Below, in pieces: positions 51,830-60,649 of a stretch of 64,000 nucleotides of DNA; position 1 is the first letter of the stretch, and the number at the start of each line of letters is the position of its first letter. The notes beneath the pieces are model-generated. The model made no database searches, was not told the DNA's origin, and saw nothing but the letters and a program-made list of their open reading frames with translations. Both the position numbers and the translations under genes were made by a program. The stretch is from the NCBI RefSeq assembly GCF_013149785.1, contig NZ_JABEZU010000001.1, positions 868,001 to 932,000 of the forward strand, read 5' to 3'. This DNA comes from Isoptericola halotolerans. Lineage in GTDB: Bacteria > Actinomycetota > Actinomycetes > Actinomycetales > Cellulomonadaceae.

Positions 51830-51883
51830 CCGCGGCCCGTGGTGCACCGTCCCGAGAGCGTCGGGTTGGTCACTCCCGGCGGG

Positions 51884-54379
51884 TCACTCGTTGTCCCCGC
51901 CGGTCGCCGTCGCGGCGTCGTACATCGGACCGGCGGCCTCGGTGGCGGTCTGCCCGGCGTCGGGCCACACCCAGTCGCGCACCGCGGGCACGTCCTCGCC
52001 GTGCTCGCGGGTGTACTGACGGGCCGCGAGCCGCGCGTCCACCATCCGCTGGCGCAGGCCGGCGACCTTCGAGCCCAGCCCGGGGACCCGGTCGATGACG
52101 TCCAGCACCAGGTGGTACCGGTCGATGTCGTTGAGCATCGCCATGTCGAAGGGCGTGGTCGTGGTGCCCTCCTCCTTGTAACCGCGCACGTGGATGTTGC
52201 CGTGGTTCCGGCGACGGTAGGTCAGGCGGTGGATGAGCCACGGGTAGCCGTGGTAGTTGAAGATCACGGGCCGGTCCGAGGTGAACAGCCCGTCGAAGTC
52301 CTTGTCGGACAGGCCGTGCGGATGCTCGCGCTCGTCCTGCAGACGCATGAGGTCCACGACGTTGACGACCCGCACCTTGAGGTCGGGCAGCTCGTCGCGC
52401 AGGATGTGCGCGGCCGCCAGCACCTCGAGCGTCGGCACGTCGCCCGCGCAGCCCAGCACGACGTCCGGGTCCTCGCCGGGGACCTCGGTGCCGGCCCACT
52501 CCCAGATGCCCAGCCCCCGTGTGCAGTGCGCGATGGCGTCGTCCATCGGCAAGAACTGCGGACCCGGCTGCTTGCCGGCCACCACCACGTTGACGTACTG
52601 GCGGCCGCGCAGGCAGTGGTCGTAGGTGCTGAGCAGGGTGTTGGCGTCCGGCGGCAGGTACACCCGCACGATCTCGGCCTTCTTGTTGACCACGTGGTCG
52701 ATGAAGCCCGGGTCCTGGTGGGAGAACCCGTTGTGGTCCTGGCGCCACACGTGGCTCGACAGCAGGTAGTTGAGCGACGCGATCGGGCGGCGCCAGGGGA
52801 TGTGGTTGGTGACCTTCAGCCACTTCGCGTGCTGGTTGAACATCGAGTCGACGATGTGGATGAACGCCTCGTAGCTCGTGAACAGGCCGTGTCGTCCGGT
52901 GAGCAGGTAGCCCTCCAACCAGCCCTGGCACTGGTGCTCGCTGAGCATCTCCATGACGCGGCCGACGCGTGCGAGGTGCTGGTCGACGTCGGGCCCGTAG
53001 AACTCCGCGTTCCACTGCTTGTCCGTGACGTCGTAGACGGCCTGGAGCCGGTTCGACGCCGTCTCGTCCGGTCCGAAGATGCGGAAGTTGTCCGGGTTGC
53101 GCCGGATGACCTCGGTGAGCCAGGTGCCCAGCACCCGGGTCGACTCCGCGACGGCGCCACCGGGGCGCGGCACGTCCACGGCGAAGTCCCGGAAGTCGGG
53201 CATCCGCAGGTCCTTGAGCAGCAGCCCGCCGTTGGCGTGCGGGTTGGCCCCCATGCGCAGCTCGCCGTCCGGAGCCTGCGCGGCGATCTCGGGCAGCAGC
53301 CGGCCGTCGTCGTCGAAGAGCTCGTGCGGTCGGTAGGAGTGCAGCCAGTCACGCAGCACGTCCAGGTGCTCCGGGGTGTCCCTCGCGCTGGCCAGCGGCA
53401 CCTGGTGGGCGCGCCAGGAGTCCTCGGTCTTCTGACCGTCGATCTCGGGCGGGCAGGTCCAGCCCTTGGGGGTGCGGAAGACGATCATCGGCCAGGCCGG
53501 TCGCTCGTCGCTCCCCTCGGACGAGTCCCGGGCGTCTGCCTTGATGCGCGCGATGTGCTCCATGACCTCGTCGAGCAGCCGGGCGAACCGGCGGTGCACG
53601 GCGGCGTGATCCTCACCGTCGAAGCCCCCGGTGAAGAAGTACGGCGTGTGCCCGTAACCGATCATGAGGTCGCGCAGCTCGTCGTCGCTGATGCGGGCCA
53701 GCACCGTGGGGTTGGCGATCTTGTAGCCGTTGAGGTGCAGGATCGGCAGCACGACGCCGTCGGTGCGGGCGTTGACGAACTTGTTCGAGTGCCAGCTGGT
53801 GGCCAGCGGGCCGGTCTCGGCCTCGCCGTCGCCCACGACGGCCGCCACCAGCAGGTCGGGGTTGTCGAACGCCGCACCGTAGGCGTGGCTCAGCGCGTAG
53901 CCGAGCTCGCCGCCCTCGTGGATCGACCCGGGGGTCTCCGGCGCCACGTGCGACGGGATGCCGCCCGGGAACGAGAACTGCCTGAACAGCCGCCGCACCC
54001 CCTCGTCGTCCTGGGTGACGTCGCTGTAGATCTCGGAGTACGTGCCCTCGAGGTAGGTGTTGGCGACCAGGCCCGGGCCGCCGTGCCCCGGGCCCGCCAC
54101 GTAGACGGTCGACTGGTGGCGCTCGCGGATGACCCGGTTGAGGTGGGCGTACAGGAAGTTCAGGCCCGGCGTCGTCCCCCAGTGGCCGAGCAGGCGTGGC
54201 TTGACGTCGTCGCGCTCCAGGGTGCGGCGCAGCATCGGGTTGTCGAGCAGGTAGATCTGGCCGACCGAGAGGTAGTTCGCGGCGCGCCACCACTGGTCCA
54301 GGCGTTCGACGTCCGTGTCCGTCAGGTCCGCGACGCCGGTGGCGGGCCAGGTCGTGGTGTCGGGGGCCGAGGTGCTCAT
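51884..54379 (-). CDS. xfp: Xylulose-5-phosphate/fructose-6-phosphate phosphoketolase
   Basis: An 831-residue TPP enzyme that cleaves Xu5P or F6P to acetyl phosphate. It has [58 protein letters not shown] and the TPP motif [19 protein letters not shown]. Later come [19 protein letters not shown] and the C-terminal domain. Length is normal. ATG 54379 follows GGAGCG. It lies upstream of pta-ackA on the same strand with a 100-bp gap. Confidence 0.96.
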   Translation of the reverse strand: MSTSAPDTTTWPATGVADLTDTDVERLDQWWRAANYLSVGQIYLLDNPMLRRTLERDDVKPRLLGHWGTTPGLNFLYAHLNRVIRERHQSTVYVAGPGHGGPGLVANTYLEGTYSEIYSDVTQDDEGVRRLFRQFSFPGGIPSHVAPETPGSIHEGGELGYALSHAYGAAFDNPDLLVAAVVGDGEAETGPLATSWHSNKFVNARTDGVVLPILHLNGYKIANPTVLARISDDELRDLMIGYGHTPYFFTGGFDGEDHAAVHRRFARLLDEVMEHIARIKADARDSSEGSDERPAWPMIVFRTPKGWTCPPEIDGQKTEDSWRAHQVPLASARDTPEHLDVLRDWLHSYRPHELFDDDGRLLPEIAAQAPDGELRMGANPHANGGLLLKDLRMPDFRDFAVDVPRPGGAVAESTRVLGTWLTEVIRRNPDNFRIFGPDETASNRLQAVYDVTDKQWNAEFYGPDVDQHLARVGRVMEMLSEHQCQGWLEGYLLTGRHGLFTSYEAFIHIVDSMFNQHAKWLKVTNHIPWRRPIASLNYLLSSHVWRQDHNGFSHQDPGFIDHVVNKKAEIVRVYLPPDANTLLSTYDHCLRGRQYVNVVVAGKQPGPQFLPMDDAIAHCTRGLGIWEWAGTEVPGEDPDVVLGCAGDVPTLEVLAAAHILRDELPDLKVRVVNVVDLMRLQDEREHPHGLSDKDFDGLFTSDRPVIFNYHGYPWLIHRLTYRRRNHGNIHVRGYKEEGTTTTPFDMAMLNDIDRYHLVLDVIDRVPGLGSKVAGLRQRMVDARLAARQYTREHGEDVPAVRDWVWPDAGQTATEAAGPMYDAATATGGDNE

Positions 54380-54419
54380 CTGACGCTCCTACCGGTTCGG
54401 GGGCGATCGTGCTCGTCCT

Positions 54420-54431
54420 CATTCCACCGCA
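54420..54431 (-). promoter_or_regulatory. Shared upstream motif of xfp
   Basis: CATTCCACCGCA (TGCGGTGGAATG toward xfp) lies 41 nt before the ATG, identical to the motif before pta. It suggests shared regulation or a shared promoter element. Confidence 0.45.
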
Positions 54432-54520
54432 GTGCGGGTCCGGGCGCAGCGCGGGCGGGCACCTGGAGACCCGCGACGTGAGGTTGACCACGCGATTCCT
54501 GCTCCTGAGCAGTGCGCGGA

Positions 54521-54526
54521 TACCGT
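54521..54526 (+). promoter_or_regulatory. -10 box of the leaderless SURF1 gene
   Basis: TACCGT lies 6 nt before GTG 54533. This chooses that GTG over the upstream in-frame codon at 54512. Confidence 0.5.
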
Positions 54527-54532
54527 GGTGCC

Positions 54533-55447
54533 GTGCCCGACGCCCCGCCAGCCCGCCGTTCGTTCCGGGCGGTCGCCCGCCAGCCCCGCATGATCACGAT
54601 CCTGCTGATCTTCCTCGCCGCCGCAGCGGTGTGCGGCCGGCTCGGCGTCTGGCAGATCGACCGGGCCTACGAGCGTGCCAACCTCGCGGCGGAGCAGGAG
54701 GCCGCCGAGGCCGCGGTGGCCGCACCGGTGGCGATCGGTGAGCTCCTGGCGCCCCAGGCCTCGTTCCCCGGCGAGCTCGTCGGCCGTGAGGTCGCCGTCA
54801 CCGGGACCTACGAGCCCGACGGGCAGCTGCTGGTCGCGGGACGTGCCCTCGACGGCGCCGACGGCTACCTCGTGCTCACCCCGTTGCGCGTGTCCGACGA
54901 CGGCACGGGCGGGGCGAGCTGGGCATCGCTCTCCGGCGAACCGGTGCTCCCCGTGGTGCGCGGGTGGGTCGACTCATCGACCCCCGATCCTGCCGCGCTG
55001 GAGGTGCCACCCGGCGAGGTCGCGCTGCACGGCTGGCTGCAGGCCTCCGAGTCCACCGCGCGCAGCGGTGTCGTCCCGGACAACCCGGGCGGGCCGCCGC
55101 TGACGCAGGACATCGCCTCGAGCGCCCTGGCCAACACCTGGCAGGGCCCGATCTACACGGGCTACGTGGTGCTCACCGACTCCGCACCGTTGCAGACGAC
55201 CGCCGCCGAGGGCGGCCCGGCGCCCCTGCCACGCCCGGTGCTGGAGGGCGGCGCGGACGTCAACCTGCAGAACTTCTTCTACGCGCTGCAGTGGTGGGTG
55301 TTCGGACTCTTCGCCGTGGCCCTGTGGGTGCGGCTGGTGCGCGACGAGATGGCCGGCGGGGTGCGCGAACGACGGTCCTCCCGCGACCGGGGCGGTCGCG
55401 ACGCCGACCCGGTCGGTACCGGTATCGCCGGGCTCCCCTCCTCCTGA
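54533..55447 (+). CDS. SURF1-family cytochrome oxidase assembly protein
   Basis: A 304-residue SURF1-like membrane protein. An N-terminal helix MITILLIFLAAAAVCGRLGVWQ is followed by QIDRAYERA, an extracytoplasmic domain with VAVTGTYEPDG and VVRGWVD, and a second helix (FFYALQWWVFGLFAVALWVRLV) near 250. SURF1 helps insert haem a into cytochrome c oxidase. The C-terminal tail is polar and Arg-rich. Confidence 0.88.
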   Translation: MPDAPPARRSFRAVARQPRMITILLIFLAAAAVCGRLGVWQIDRAYERANLAAEQEAAEAAVAAPVAIGELLAPQASFPGELVGREVAVTGTYEPDGQLLVAGRALDGADGYLVLTPLRVSDDGTGGASWASLSGEPVLPVVRGWVDSSTPDPAALEVPPGEVALHGWLQASESTARSGVVPDNPGGPPLTQDIASSALANTWQGPIYTGYVVLTDSAPLQTTAAEGGPAPLPRPVLEGGADVNLQNFFYALQWWVFGLFAVALWVRLVRDEMAGGVRERRSSRDRGGRDADPVGTGIAGLPSS

Positions 55448-55462
55448 CCTCTCCCTGCTCAA

Positions 55463-55518
55463 CGAGCGTGCTGCAATCTTCCTCAACACCGTGCCGTGAG
55501 GGACACTCCAGCACGCTC
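55463..55518. repeat. Hairpin D upstream of AbiEi/DUF559 copy 2
   Basis: Arms 55464-55473 (GAGCGTGCTG) and 55509-55518 (CAGCACGCTC) are perfect. The left side (55463-55482) matches the left arm of hairpin E (56555-56574) at 16 of 20 positions, and the right sides share CAGCACGCTCGA. It looks like a decayed copy of E and may also terminate the SURF1 transcript. Confidence 0.65.
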
Positions 55519-55577
55519 GATGCGGAGCCTGTGGGTAACGCCAGCGGCGTTCGGTCAAGCCTGCTCTGCTGTGCGGC

Positions 55578-56591
55578 ATGTCTCGACGAGCACGGCCGGT
55601 CCCCTCGCAGCTGAAGGTGCTCGCGCGCCGACAAGCCGGATTGCTGGCGATGGCACAGTGCCTCGACGCGGGCATGACGCCCCGGCAGGTCAGCCGGCGC
55701 GTCGAGTCCAAGGCGTGGGACCGGGTTGTGCGCGGGGTCTACGACACGGGTGAGCCGGTTCCGGCATCGATGTCGGAACGGCTTGATCAGCAGCGTCGCC
55801 GGAGCGCGCTCGTCGGACCGCTCTCGCAGCCCCGAGGGATCGCCGTCGGGCTGGGTGCGCTCGTGCTCCATGGCGTGCGTGGCGCCCCCATCGAGATCCC
55901 GTGGGAGGTCGCGGTCCCCCGGGCACAGCCTCGGAAGCCGGCAGGGCCTGTTCGCGTCCGGCGGATCCTGGTCCCGCAGCCGATGAACGTCCAGGGCATC
56001 CCGTGCATGTCCGTACCCCAGGCGTTGGGCCTCGCTGTCCCGACGATGCACCGGTTCGAGGCCGTCGCGATGATCGACTCGGCACGGTACCGGGGGCTCC
56101 TGTCCGATGCGGAGCTGGCGTGGGCGTGCAGCACCACTGCTGGTCGGCGTGGTGCTGCGACGAGCCGGAGCTGGTGGGCCGAGTCGGACGCCCGTGCCGA
56201 GTCGCCGGCGGAGTCGTGGGCGCGGCTGTCCTGCTCCGAGGCGGGCTGCCCTCCCGATGCTCTCCAGCTGTGGACGCTGGCCGGTGGCCGTTGGTATCGG
56301 CTCGACCTCGCATGGGTGCTGCCCGGCGGCGGACTGCTCATCGTTGAGATCGACGGTCGCGAGGTGCACGATCGGATCGAGGCGCTCTACGAGGACCGTG
56401 AGCGGCAGAACCGGCTGGTGACGCCGTGGACGATCCTGCGGCGGTACACGGGGCGCGACGCGCGGTCCGGCGTCATGGCGGCCGAGGTCTCGCTGCTGCT
56501 GAAGAGCCGCGGATGGCGGCCTCAGCCGCTCGATGTCGACGCTGCCTACGACGTCGAACGTGCTGGGTTCTTCCGAAAACGCCGTTCTTGA
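55578..56591 (+). CDS. AbiEi antitoxin-like / DUF559 nuclease-fold protein (copy 2)
   Basis: A 337-residue paralogue-like relative of the gene at 392-1333. The N-terminus (LARRQAGLLAMAQCLDAGMT, RRVESKAWDRVVRGVY) is the AbiEi-like winged helix. The C-terminal DUF559 part has E208 and E212 (AESPAESW), D243 (RLDLAW), and E257-x-D259 (IVEIDG), at nearly the same spacing as copy 1. No AbiEii toxin gene is adjacent. The last codons and stop lie inside hairpin E, so the hairpin encodes the C-terminal residues. Confidence 0.72.
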   Translation: MSRRARPVPSQLKVLARRQAGLLAMAQCLDAGMTPRQVSRRVESKAWDRVVRGVYDTGEPVPASMSERLDQQRRRSALVGPLSQPRGIAVGLGALVLHGVRGAPIEIPWEVAVPRAQPRKPAGPVRVRRILVPQPMNVQGIPCMSVPQALGLAVPTMHRFEAVAMIDSARYRGLLSDAELAWACSTTAGRRGAATSRSWWAESDARAESPAESWARLSCSEAGCPPDALQLWTLAGGRWYRLDLAWVLPGGGLLIVEIDGREVHDRIEALYEDRERQNRLVTPWTILRRYTGRDARSGVMAAEVSLLLKSRGWRPQPLDVDAAYDVERAGFFRKRRS

Positions 56592-56613
56592 GGAAGAACC
56601 CAGCACGCTCGAC
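56553..56613. terminator. Hairpin E at the 3' end of copy 2
   Basis: Arms 56553-56574 and 56592-56613 pair at 21 of 22 positions around a 17-base loop that contains the stop codon. It lies between the convergent DUF559 gene and the ABC exporter gene and can terminate both. Confidence 0.8.
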
Positions 56614-56633
56614 GCGCAACGCGGGGCGGGCGC

Positions 56634-58406
56634 CTACTCGTGCTGCCAGGACCGCCACAGCCGGGCGTACTCGCCGTCGGCGGCCACGAGGTCGTCGTGC
56701 GGCCCGATCTCGGTGATCCGCCCACCGTCCACGACGGCGACCCGGTCGGCGTCGTGGGCGGTGTGCAGCCGGTGCGCGATCGCCACGACCGTGCGCCCGG
56801 TGAGCACGGCGTTGAGCGAACGCTCCAGGTGCCGTGCCGCGCGGGGGTCCAGCAGGGACGTCGCCTCGTCGAGCACCAGCGTGTGGGGGTCGAGCAGCAC
56901 CAGCCGGGCGAGCGCCACCTGCTGCGCCTGCGCGGGCGTCAACGGGTGCCCGCCCGAGCCCACCTCCGTGTCCAGCCCGGACGGCAGCGTGTCCGCCCAC
57001 TCGCGGGCGTCCACCGCCGCCAGGGCCTCCCGCAGCGCGTCGTCGCCGGCGGTGGTGTCCGCCAGCCGGAGGTTCTCGGCGAGCGACCCGACGAACACGT
57101 GGTGCTCCTGGGTGACCAGGGCCACCTGGCCGCGCAGCTCCTCCAGCGGGAGGTCGACCAGCGGCACCCCGCCCACCGTCACGGACCCTCCGGTCGGCGG
57201 GTGGATCCCGGCCAGCATCCGCCCGAGCGTCGACTTCCCGGCCCCGGACGGCCCGACGACGGCGAGCCGTTCCCCGGGGGACAGATCCACCGAGATGCCG
57301 TGCAGCACGTCGTGGCCCTCGCGGTAGGCGTAGCGCACCTCGTGGGCACGCACCTCGTCCGACGTCGGGACCTCGCCCGACGCGACCCGGTCCGGCCCCA
57401 CGAGCCCCACGCCGACCACGCGCGCCAGCGCCACGGCGGCGACCTGCAGCTCGTCGAGCCAGAACACCAGGTCGAACACCGGTCCGCCCATCTGGTGGGC
57501 GTACAGGGCGATCGTGGCGACGGCTCCCACCGTCGCCAGGTCCTGGGAGACCAGCCACGCACCCCAGACGATCGCCGCGATGGGTGCGAGCGCCACGGCC
57601 GAGTCGAGGGCGGGGATGAGCCGGAGGCGCAGCCCGAGCGTGTAGCTCTCCGCGCCGAACGCCTCGGACAGGTTGCCGCGCAGCCGACGGCGCAGCCGGG
57701 GACCGAGGGCCAGCGCGTCGGTGGTGCGCGCACCCTCGACCGCCTCGGTGATCGTGCCGTTGATCGTCGCGTAGGCGGCGGACTCGCGCAGGTAACCGGG
57801 GGTGGCGCGCTTCAGGTACCAGCGCACGGCGACGACGATGATCGGCACCCCGACGAGCAGCCCGAGGGCCACCAGCGGGTCGGTGAGGAACGAGGCCACG
57901 AGGGTCAGCCCGATCGTCACCACGCACACCAGCACCCGGGGCACCCCGAAGCGGACCGCGTGCTGCAGCTTGTTGACGTCGTTGGTGGTCCGCGCGACGA
58001 GGTCGCCGGTGCCGGCCTTCTCCACGGTGGACAGCGGCAGCCGGGTGGCGGTGTCCATGAACTCCTCGCGCAGTTCGGCGAAGACACGCTCGCCGAAGAC
58101 CATCGACAGCCGCTGGGCGAACCGGGTCACCACGGCCTGCACGACGACGGCACCGACCAGTACCAGCGCGAGCTGGTTGACGCGGGCGAGGGTGGTGCCG
58201 GCGGAGACCTCGTCGATGAACCGACCCAGCAGGAACGGCCCGGCCAGACCGGCGACCGCCGCCACCGCGTGCAGCACGGCGATGCCGCCGAGCTGCACGC
58301 GGTGATGGCGGAACAGCCGCCCGACGGTCCGCCTGACCTCGTGACGGTCGGCGATCGGGAGCTGGTTCTGCGCGGCCGACGACGGCGCGGCGGTGGTGGC
58401 ACTCAT
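56634..58406 (-). CDS. ABC exporter half-transporter with degenerate signature motif
   Basis: A 590-residue type IV ABC exporter, with six helices (about 30-310) then an ATPase domain. Walker A GPSGAGKST, Q-loop VTQEHHVFVGSLAENL, Walker B HTLVLDEATS and H-loop AIAHRLHT are intact, but the signature reads LTPAQAQQ instead of LSGGQ. This complements its partner, which has LSGGQ but no Walker A. ATG 58406 overlaps the partner's stop (ATGA). The substrate is unknown, likely a drug or lipid. Confidence 0.9.
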   Translation of the reverse strand: MSATTAAPSSAAQNQLPIADRHEVRRTVGRLFRHHRVQLGGIAVLHAVAAVAGLAGPFLLGRFIDEVSAGTTLARVNQLALVLVGAVVVQAVVTRFAQRLSMVFGERVFAELREEFMDTATRLPLSTVEKAGTGDLVARTTNDVNKLQHAVRFGVPRVLVCVVTIGLTLVASFLTDPLVALGLLVGVPIIVVAVRWYLKRATPGYLRESAAYATINGTITEAVEGARTTDALALGPRLRRRLRGNLSEAFGAESYTLGLRLRLIPALDSAVALAPIAAIVWGAWLVSQDLATVGAVATIALYAHQMGGPVFDLVFWLDELQVAAVALARVVGVGLVGPDRVASGEVPTSDEVRAHEVRYAYREGHDVLHGISVDLSPGERLAVVGPSGAGKSTLGRMLAGIHPPTGGSVTVGGVPLVDLPLEELRGQVALVTQEHHVFVGSLAENLRLADTTAGDDALREALAAVDAREWADTLPSGLDTEVGSGGHPLTPAQAQQVALARLVLLDPHTLVLDEATSLLDPRAARHLERSLNAVLTGRTVVAIAHRLHTAHDADRVAVVDGGRITEIGPHDDLVAADGEYARLWRSWQHE

Positions 58407-60187
58407 CGTGCGGCTCCTTCCAGAGAGGGGTCGTCCGACGTCTCGGTGCCGGGTTCGGCCATGGACCGGCCGACGACGTCGCGGTAGCGGGCGCCGTCGT
58501 CGTCGGTCCGGGCGAGCAGCTCGCCGTGCCTGCCGTGGGCGACCACACGCCCGTCGGTGCTCAGCAGCTGCACCTCGTCGACGTGGTCGAGGACGAGCGG
58601 GCTCGCGGTGACCACGAGGGTGGTCCTGCCGCGGCGGACCGCGGCGACCCGCTCGGCGATGCGGGCCTCGGTGTGCGCGTCCACGGCGCTGGTCGGCTCC
58701 ACGAGCACGAGGATCTCCGGGTCGGTGAGCAGGGCGCGCGCCAGGGCGACCCGCTGGCGCTGCCCGCCGGACAGCGACCGTCCCTTCTCGGGCAGCTCGC
58801 CGCGCAGGCCACCGGGCAGCGAGTCGAGGACGTCGTGGGCGTCCGCCGTGAGGATCGCCGCCGTCAGGTCCGCCTCGGTCGCCCGCCCGCGGGCGTCCAG
58901 CTCCTCGCCGAGGATCCCCGAGAACAGGTGCGGGGTCGCCTCGGAGACCACGACGCGGTGCCGCAGCGCCTCCTTGTCGAGCTCGGCGAGGCGGACCCCG
59001 CCGAGCGTCACCGGGGTGGCGGCCTCGGCGGCGTCGTCGAACCGGCCGAGCCGGGTGGCGACCTCCGCCGAGACGTCCGGGTCGGCGCACACCAGCGCGA
59101 CCACCCGCCCCGGGCGCAGGACGAGCCCGGAGGAGTGGTCCACCAGGTCGCTGCCCGACGGCGGCGCGTCGGCGGGCACGGCGGCCTGCGGCGTCGCCTC
59201 GGTCACCCGCAGCACCCCGAGGATCTTGCGGGCGGAGACGAACGCGTTGGTGGTCATCTGCAGCATCTGGGTGGCCATCTGCACCGGCCACGACAGGAAC
59301 GCGGCATAGCCGTAGAAGGTCACGAGCTCGCCGGGGGTGAGGTCGCCGCGGACGACGGCGCGTGCCCCCAGCCAGAGCACGAGGGCCACGAGCAGCCCGG
59401 GCAGCAGCACCTGCAGCCCGTCCAGGACGGACTGGACGGCCGCGACCCGCACGCCCCGGCGCCGCACCTCCTGGGACTGGCGGGCGTAACGACCCGAGAA
59501 CACCTCCTCGCCACCGATGCCGCGCAGGATGCGCAACCCGGCGACCGTGTCGGAACCCAGTGCCGTCAGCCGGCCCACCGACTCGCGGTGGGTCTGCTGG
59601 CGACGTTGCAACGGCCGGACGAGCAGGGCGAGGACCGCGGCCACCACCGGGATGCCGAGCGCCACCACGAGGCCGAGCGGCAGGCTCTGGGAGAGCAGGT
59701 ACGCCGCAGCCGCGACGTAGGCCAGCACACCTCCGGCGAACCGGCCGGACATGGCGAACATGTCCCCGGCGCGCAGCGCGTCGTTCGCCACCGCGGCCAC
59801 GACCTCACCCGTGGGGAGCTTCTTGGTCACCGCGTGGCCCGAGCGGGTGGCCTTGTCGCCGACGAGCTCGGTGAAGGAGAACGAGGCCCGCAACCAGTTC
59901 TCGACGTCGTAGGTGTGGCTGAACACCCCGGCCACGACGATGGCGACCGCGGCCACCAGCATCCCGCCGCACCAGAGCAGCAGCTCCCCGCCGAAGCCGG
60001 CACCGAGCCCCGAGTCGACCGCACCCCCCAGGAGCAGCGGAGCGGCGGCGGCGGCCAGCAGCGAGACGCTGCCCGCGGTCACGGCCTTGGCGAGCACGTC
60101 GCGCTGGCGCCACGCCTGCCAGGCGAGCAGGCGTGTCGCCGACGTCAGCGGAGGGGTGCCCGGGTCGGGCAGAGGAAGGGGGCGCAC
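58403..60187 (-). CDS. ABC exporter half-transporter lacking Walker A
   Basis: A 594-residue ABC exporter half. The helical domain (about 35-320) is normal. In the ATPase domain the Walker A position reads ALVCADPDVSAEV with no GxxGxGKS/T. The signature LSGGQRQRVALARAL is intact, and Walker B is altered to ILVLVEPTSAVD. It should bind but hardly hydrolyse ATP at its own site and form the active site with its partner's Walker A. GTG 60187 has a TAGGCT box 8 nt upstream (60196-60201). Confidence 0.9.
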   Translation of the reverse strand: MRPLPLPDPGTPPLTSATRLLAWQAWRQRDVLAKAVTAGSVSLLAAAAAPLLLGGAVDSGLGAGFGGELLLWCGGMLVAAVAIVVAGVFSHTYDVENWLRASFSFTELVGDKATRSGHAVTKKLPTGEVVAAVANDALRAGDMFAMSGRFAGGVLAYVAAAAYLLSQSLPLGLVVALGIPVVAAVLALLVRPLQRRQQTHRESVGRLTALGSDTVAGLRILRGIGGEEVFSGRYARQSQEVRRRGVRVAAVQSVLDGLQVLLPGLLVALVLWLGARAVVRGDLTPGELVTFYGYAAFLSWPVQMATQMLQMTTNAFVSARKILGVLRVTEATPQAAVPADAPPSGSDLVDHSSGLVLRPGRVVALVCADPDVSAEVATRLGRFDDAAEAATPVTLGGVRLAELDKEALRHRVVVSEATPHLFSGILGEELDARGRATEADLTAAILTADAHDVLDSLPGGLRGELPEKGRSLSGGQRQRVALARALLTDPEILVLVEPTSAVDAHTEARIAERVAAVRRGRTTLVVTASPLVLDHVDEVQLLSTDGRVVAHGRHGELLARTDDDGARYRDVVGRSMAEPGTETSDDPSLEGAAR

Positions 60188-60195
60188 GGTCGTCC

Positions 60196-60201
60196 AGCCT
60201 A
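60196..60201 (-). promoter_or_regulatory. -10 box of the ABC exporter operon
   Basis: TAGGCT on the minus strand, 8 nt before GTG 60187. Confidence 0.45.
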
Positions 60202-60240
60202 GGTGGGGCCACCGACGTCGGGCACCCGATTTTCCCCGCC

Positions 60241-60246
60241 TATCCT
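60241..60246 (+). promoter_or_regulatory. -10 box of the leaderless DUF3817 gene
   Basis: TATCCT lies 7 nt before GTG 60254. It stands back to back with the exporter promoter. Confidence 0.55.
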
Positions 60247-60253
60247 GGATGGC

Positions 60254-60649
60254 GTGAGCACCGAGCAGAACACTCCGACCGCCACCACCGAGCAGGCCGC
60301 GACCGCCATCCGCAAGGCGCGCGGGGCGCTGACCCGCTACCGGGTCCTGGCCTTCGTCACCGGGGTCATGCTGCTGGTGCTCTGCGTGGAGCTGATCTTC
60401 AAGTACGTGGTGCCGGTCCAGGCCGTCATCGACTACATGGGCTGGGTACCGTTCGCGCACGGGTGGATCTACGTCGTCTACCTCGTCACGGTGCTGGACC
60501 TGTGGGCCAAGATGCGCTGGGGCTACGGCCGTCTCGCCACGATGGTGTTCGCCGGCGTCGTCCCGGTGATGTCGTTCGTCCTCGAGAAGCGGGTGCACGC
60601 CGACGCCGACGCCAAGCTGACGGCGCTCGCGGAACGGTACGGGGCATGA
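60254..60649 (+). CDS. DUF3817 membrane protein
   Basis: A 131-residue protein with three hydrophobic segments. The DUF3817 pattern is clear: ALTRYRVLAFVTGVMLLVLC, GWVPFAHGWIYVVYLVTVLDLWAK, and MVFAGVVPVMSFVLEKRV. This family is widespread in actinobacteria and has no known function. GTG 60254 is set by the -10 box; the frame opens earlier at 60203. The stop overlaps the next ATG (ATGA). Confidence 0.85.
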   Translation: MSTEQNTPTATTEQAATAIRKARGALTRYRVLAFVTGVMLLVLCVELIFKYVVPVQAVIDYMGWVPFAHGWIYVVYLVTVLDLWAKMRWGYGRLATMVFAGVVPVMSFVLEKRVHADADAKLTALAERYGA

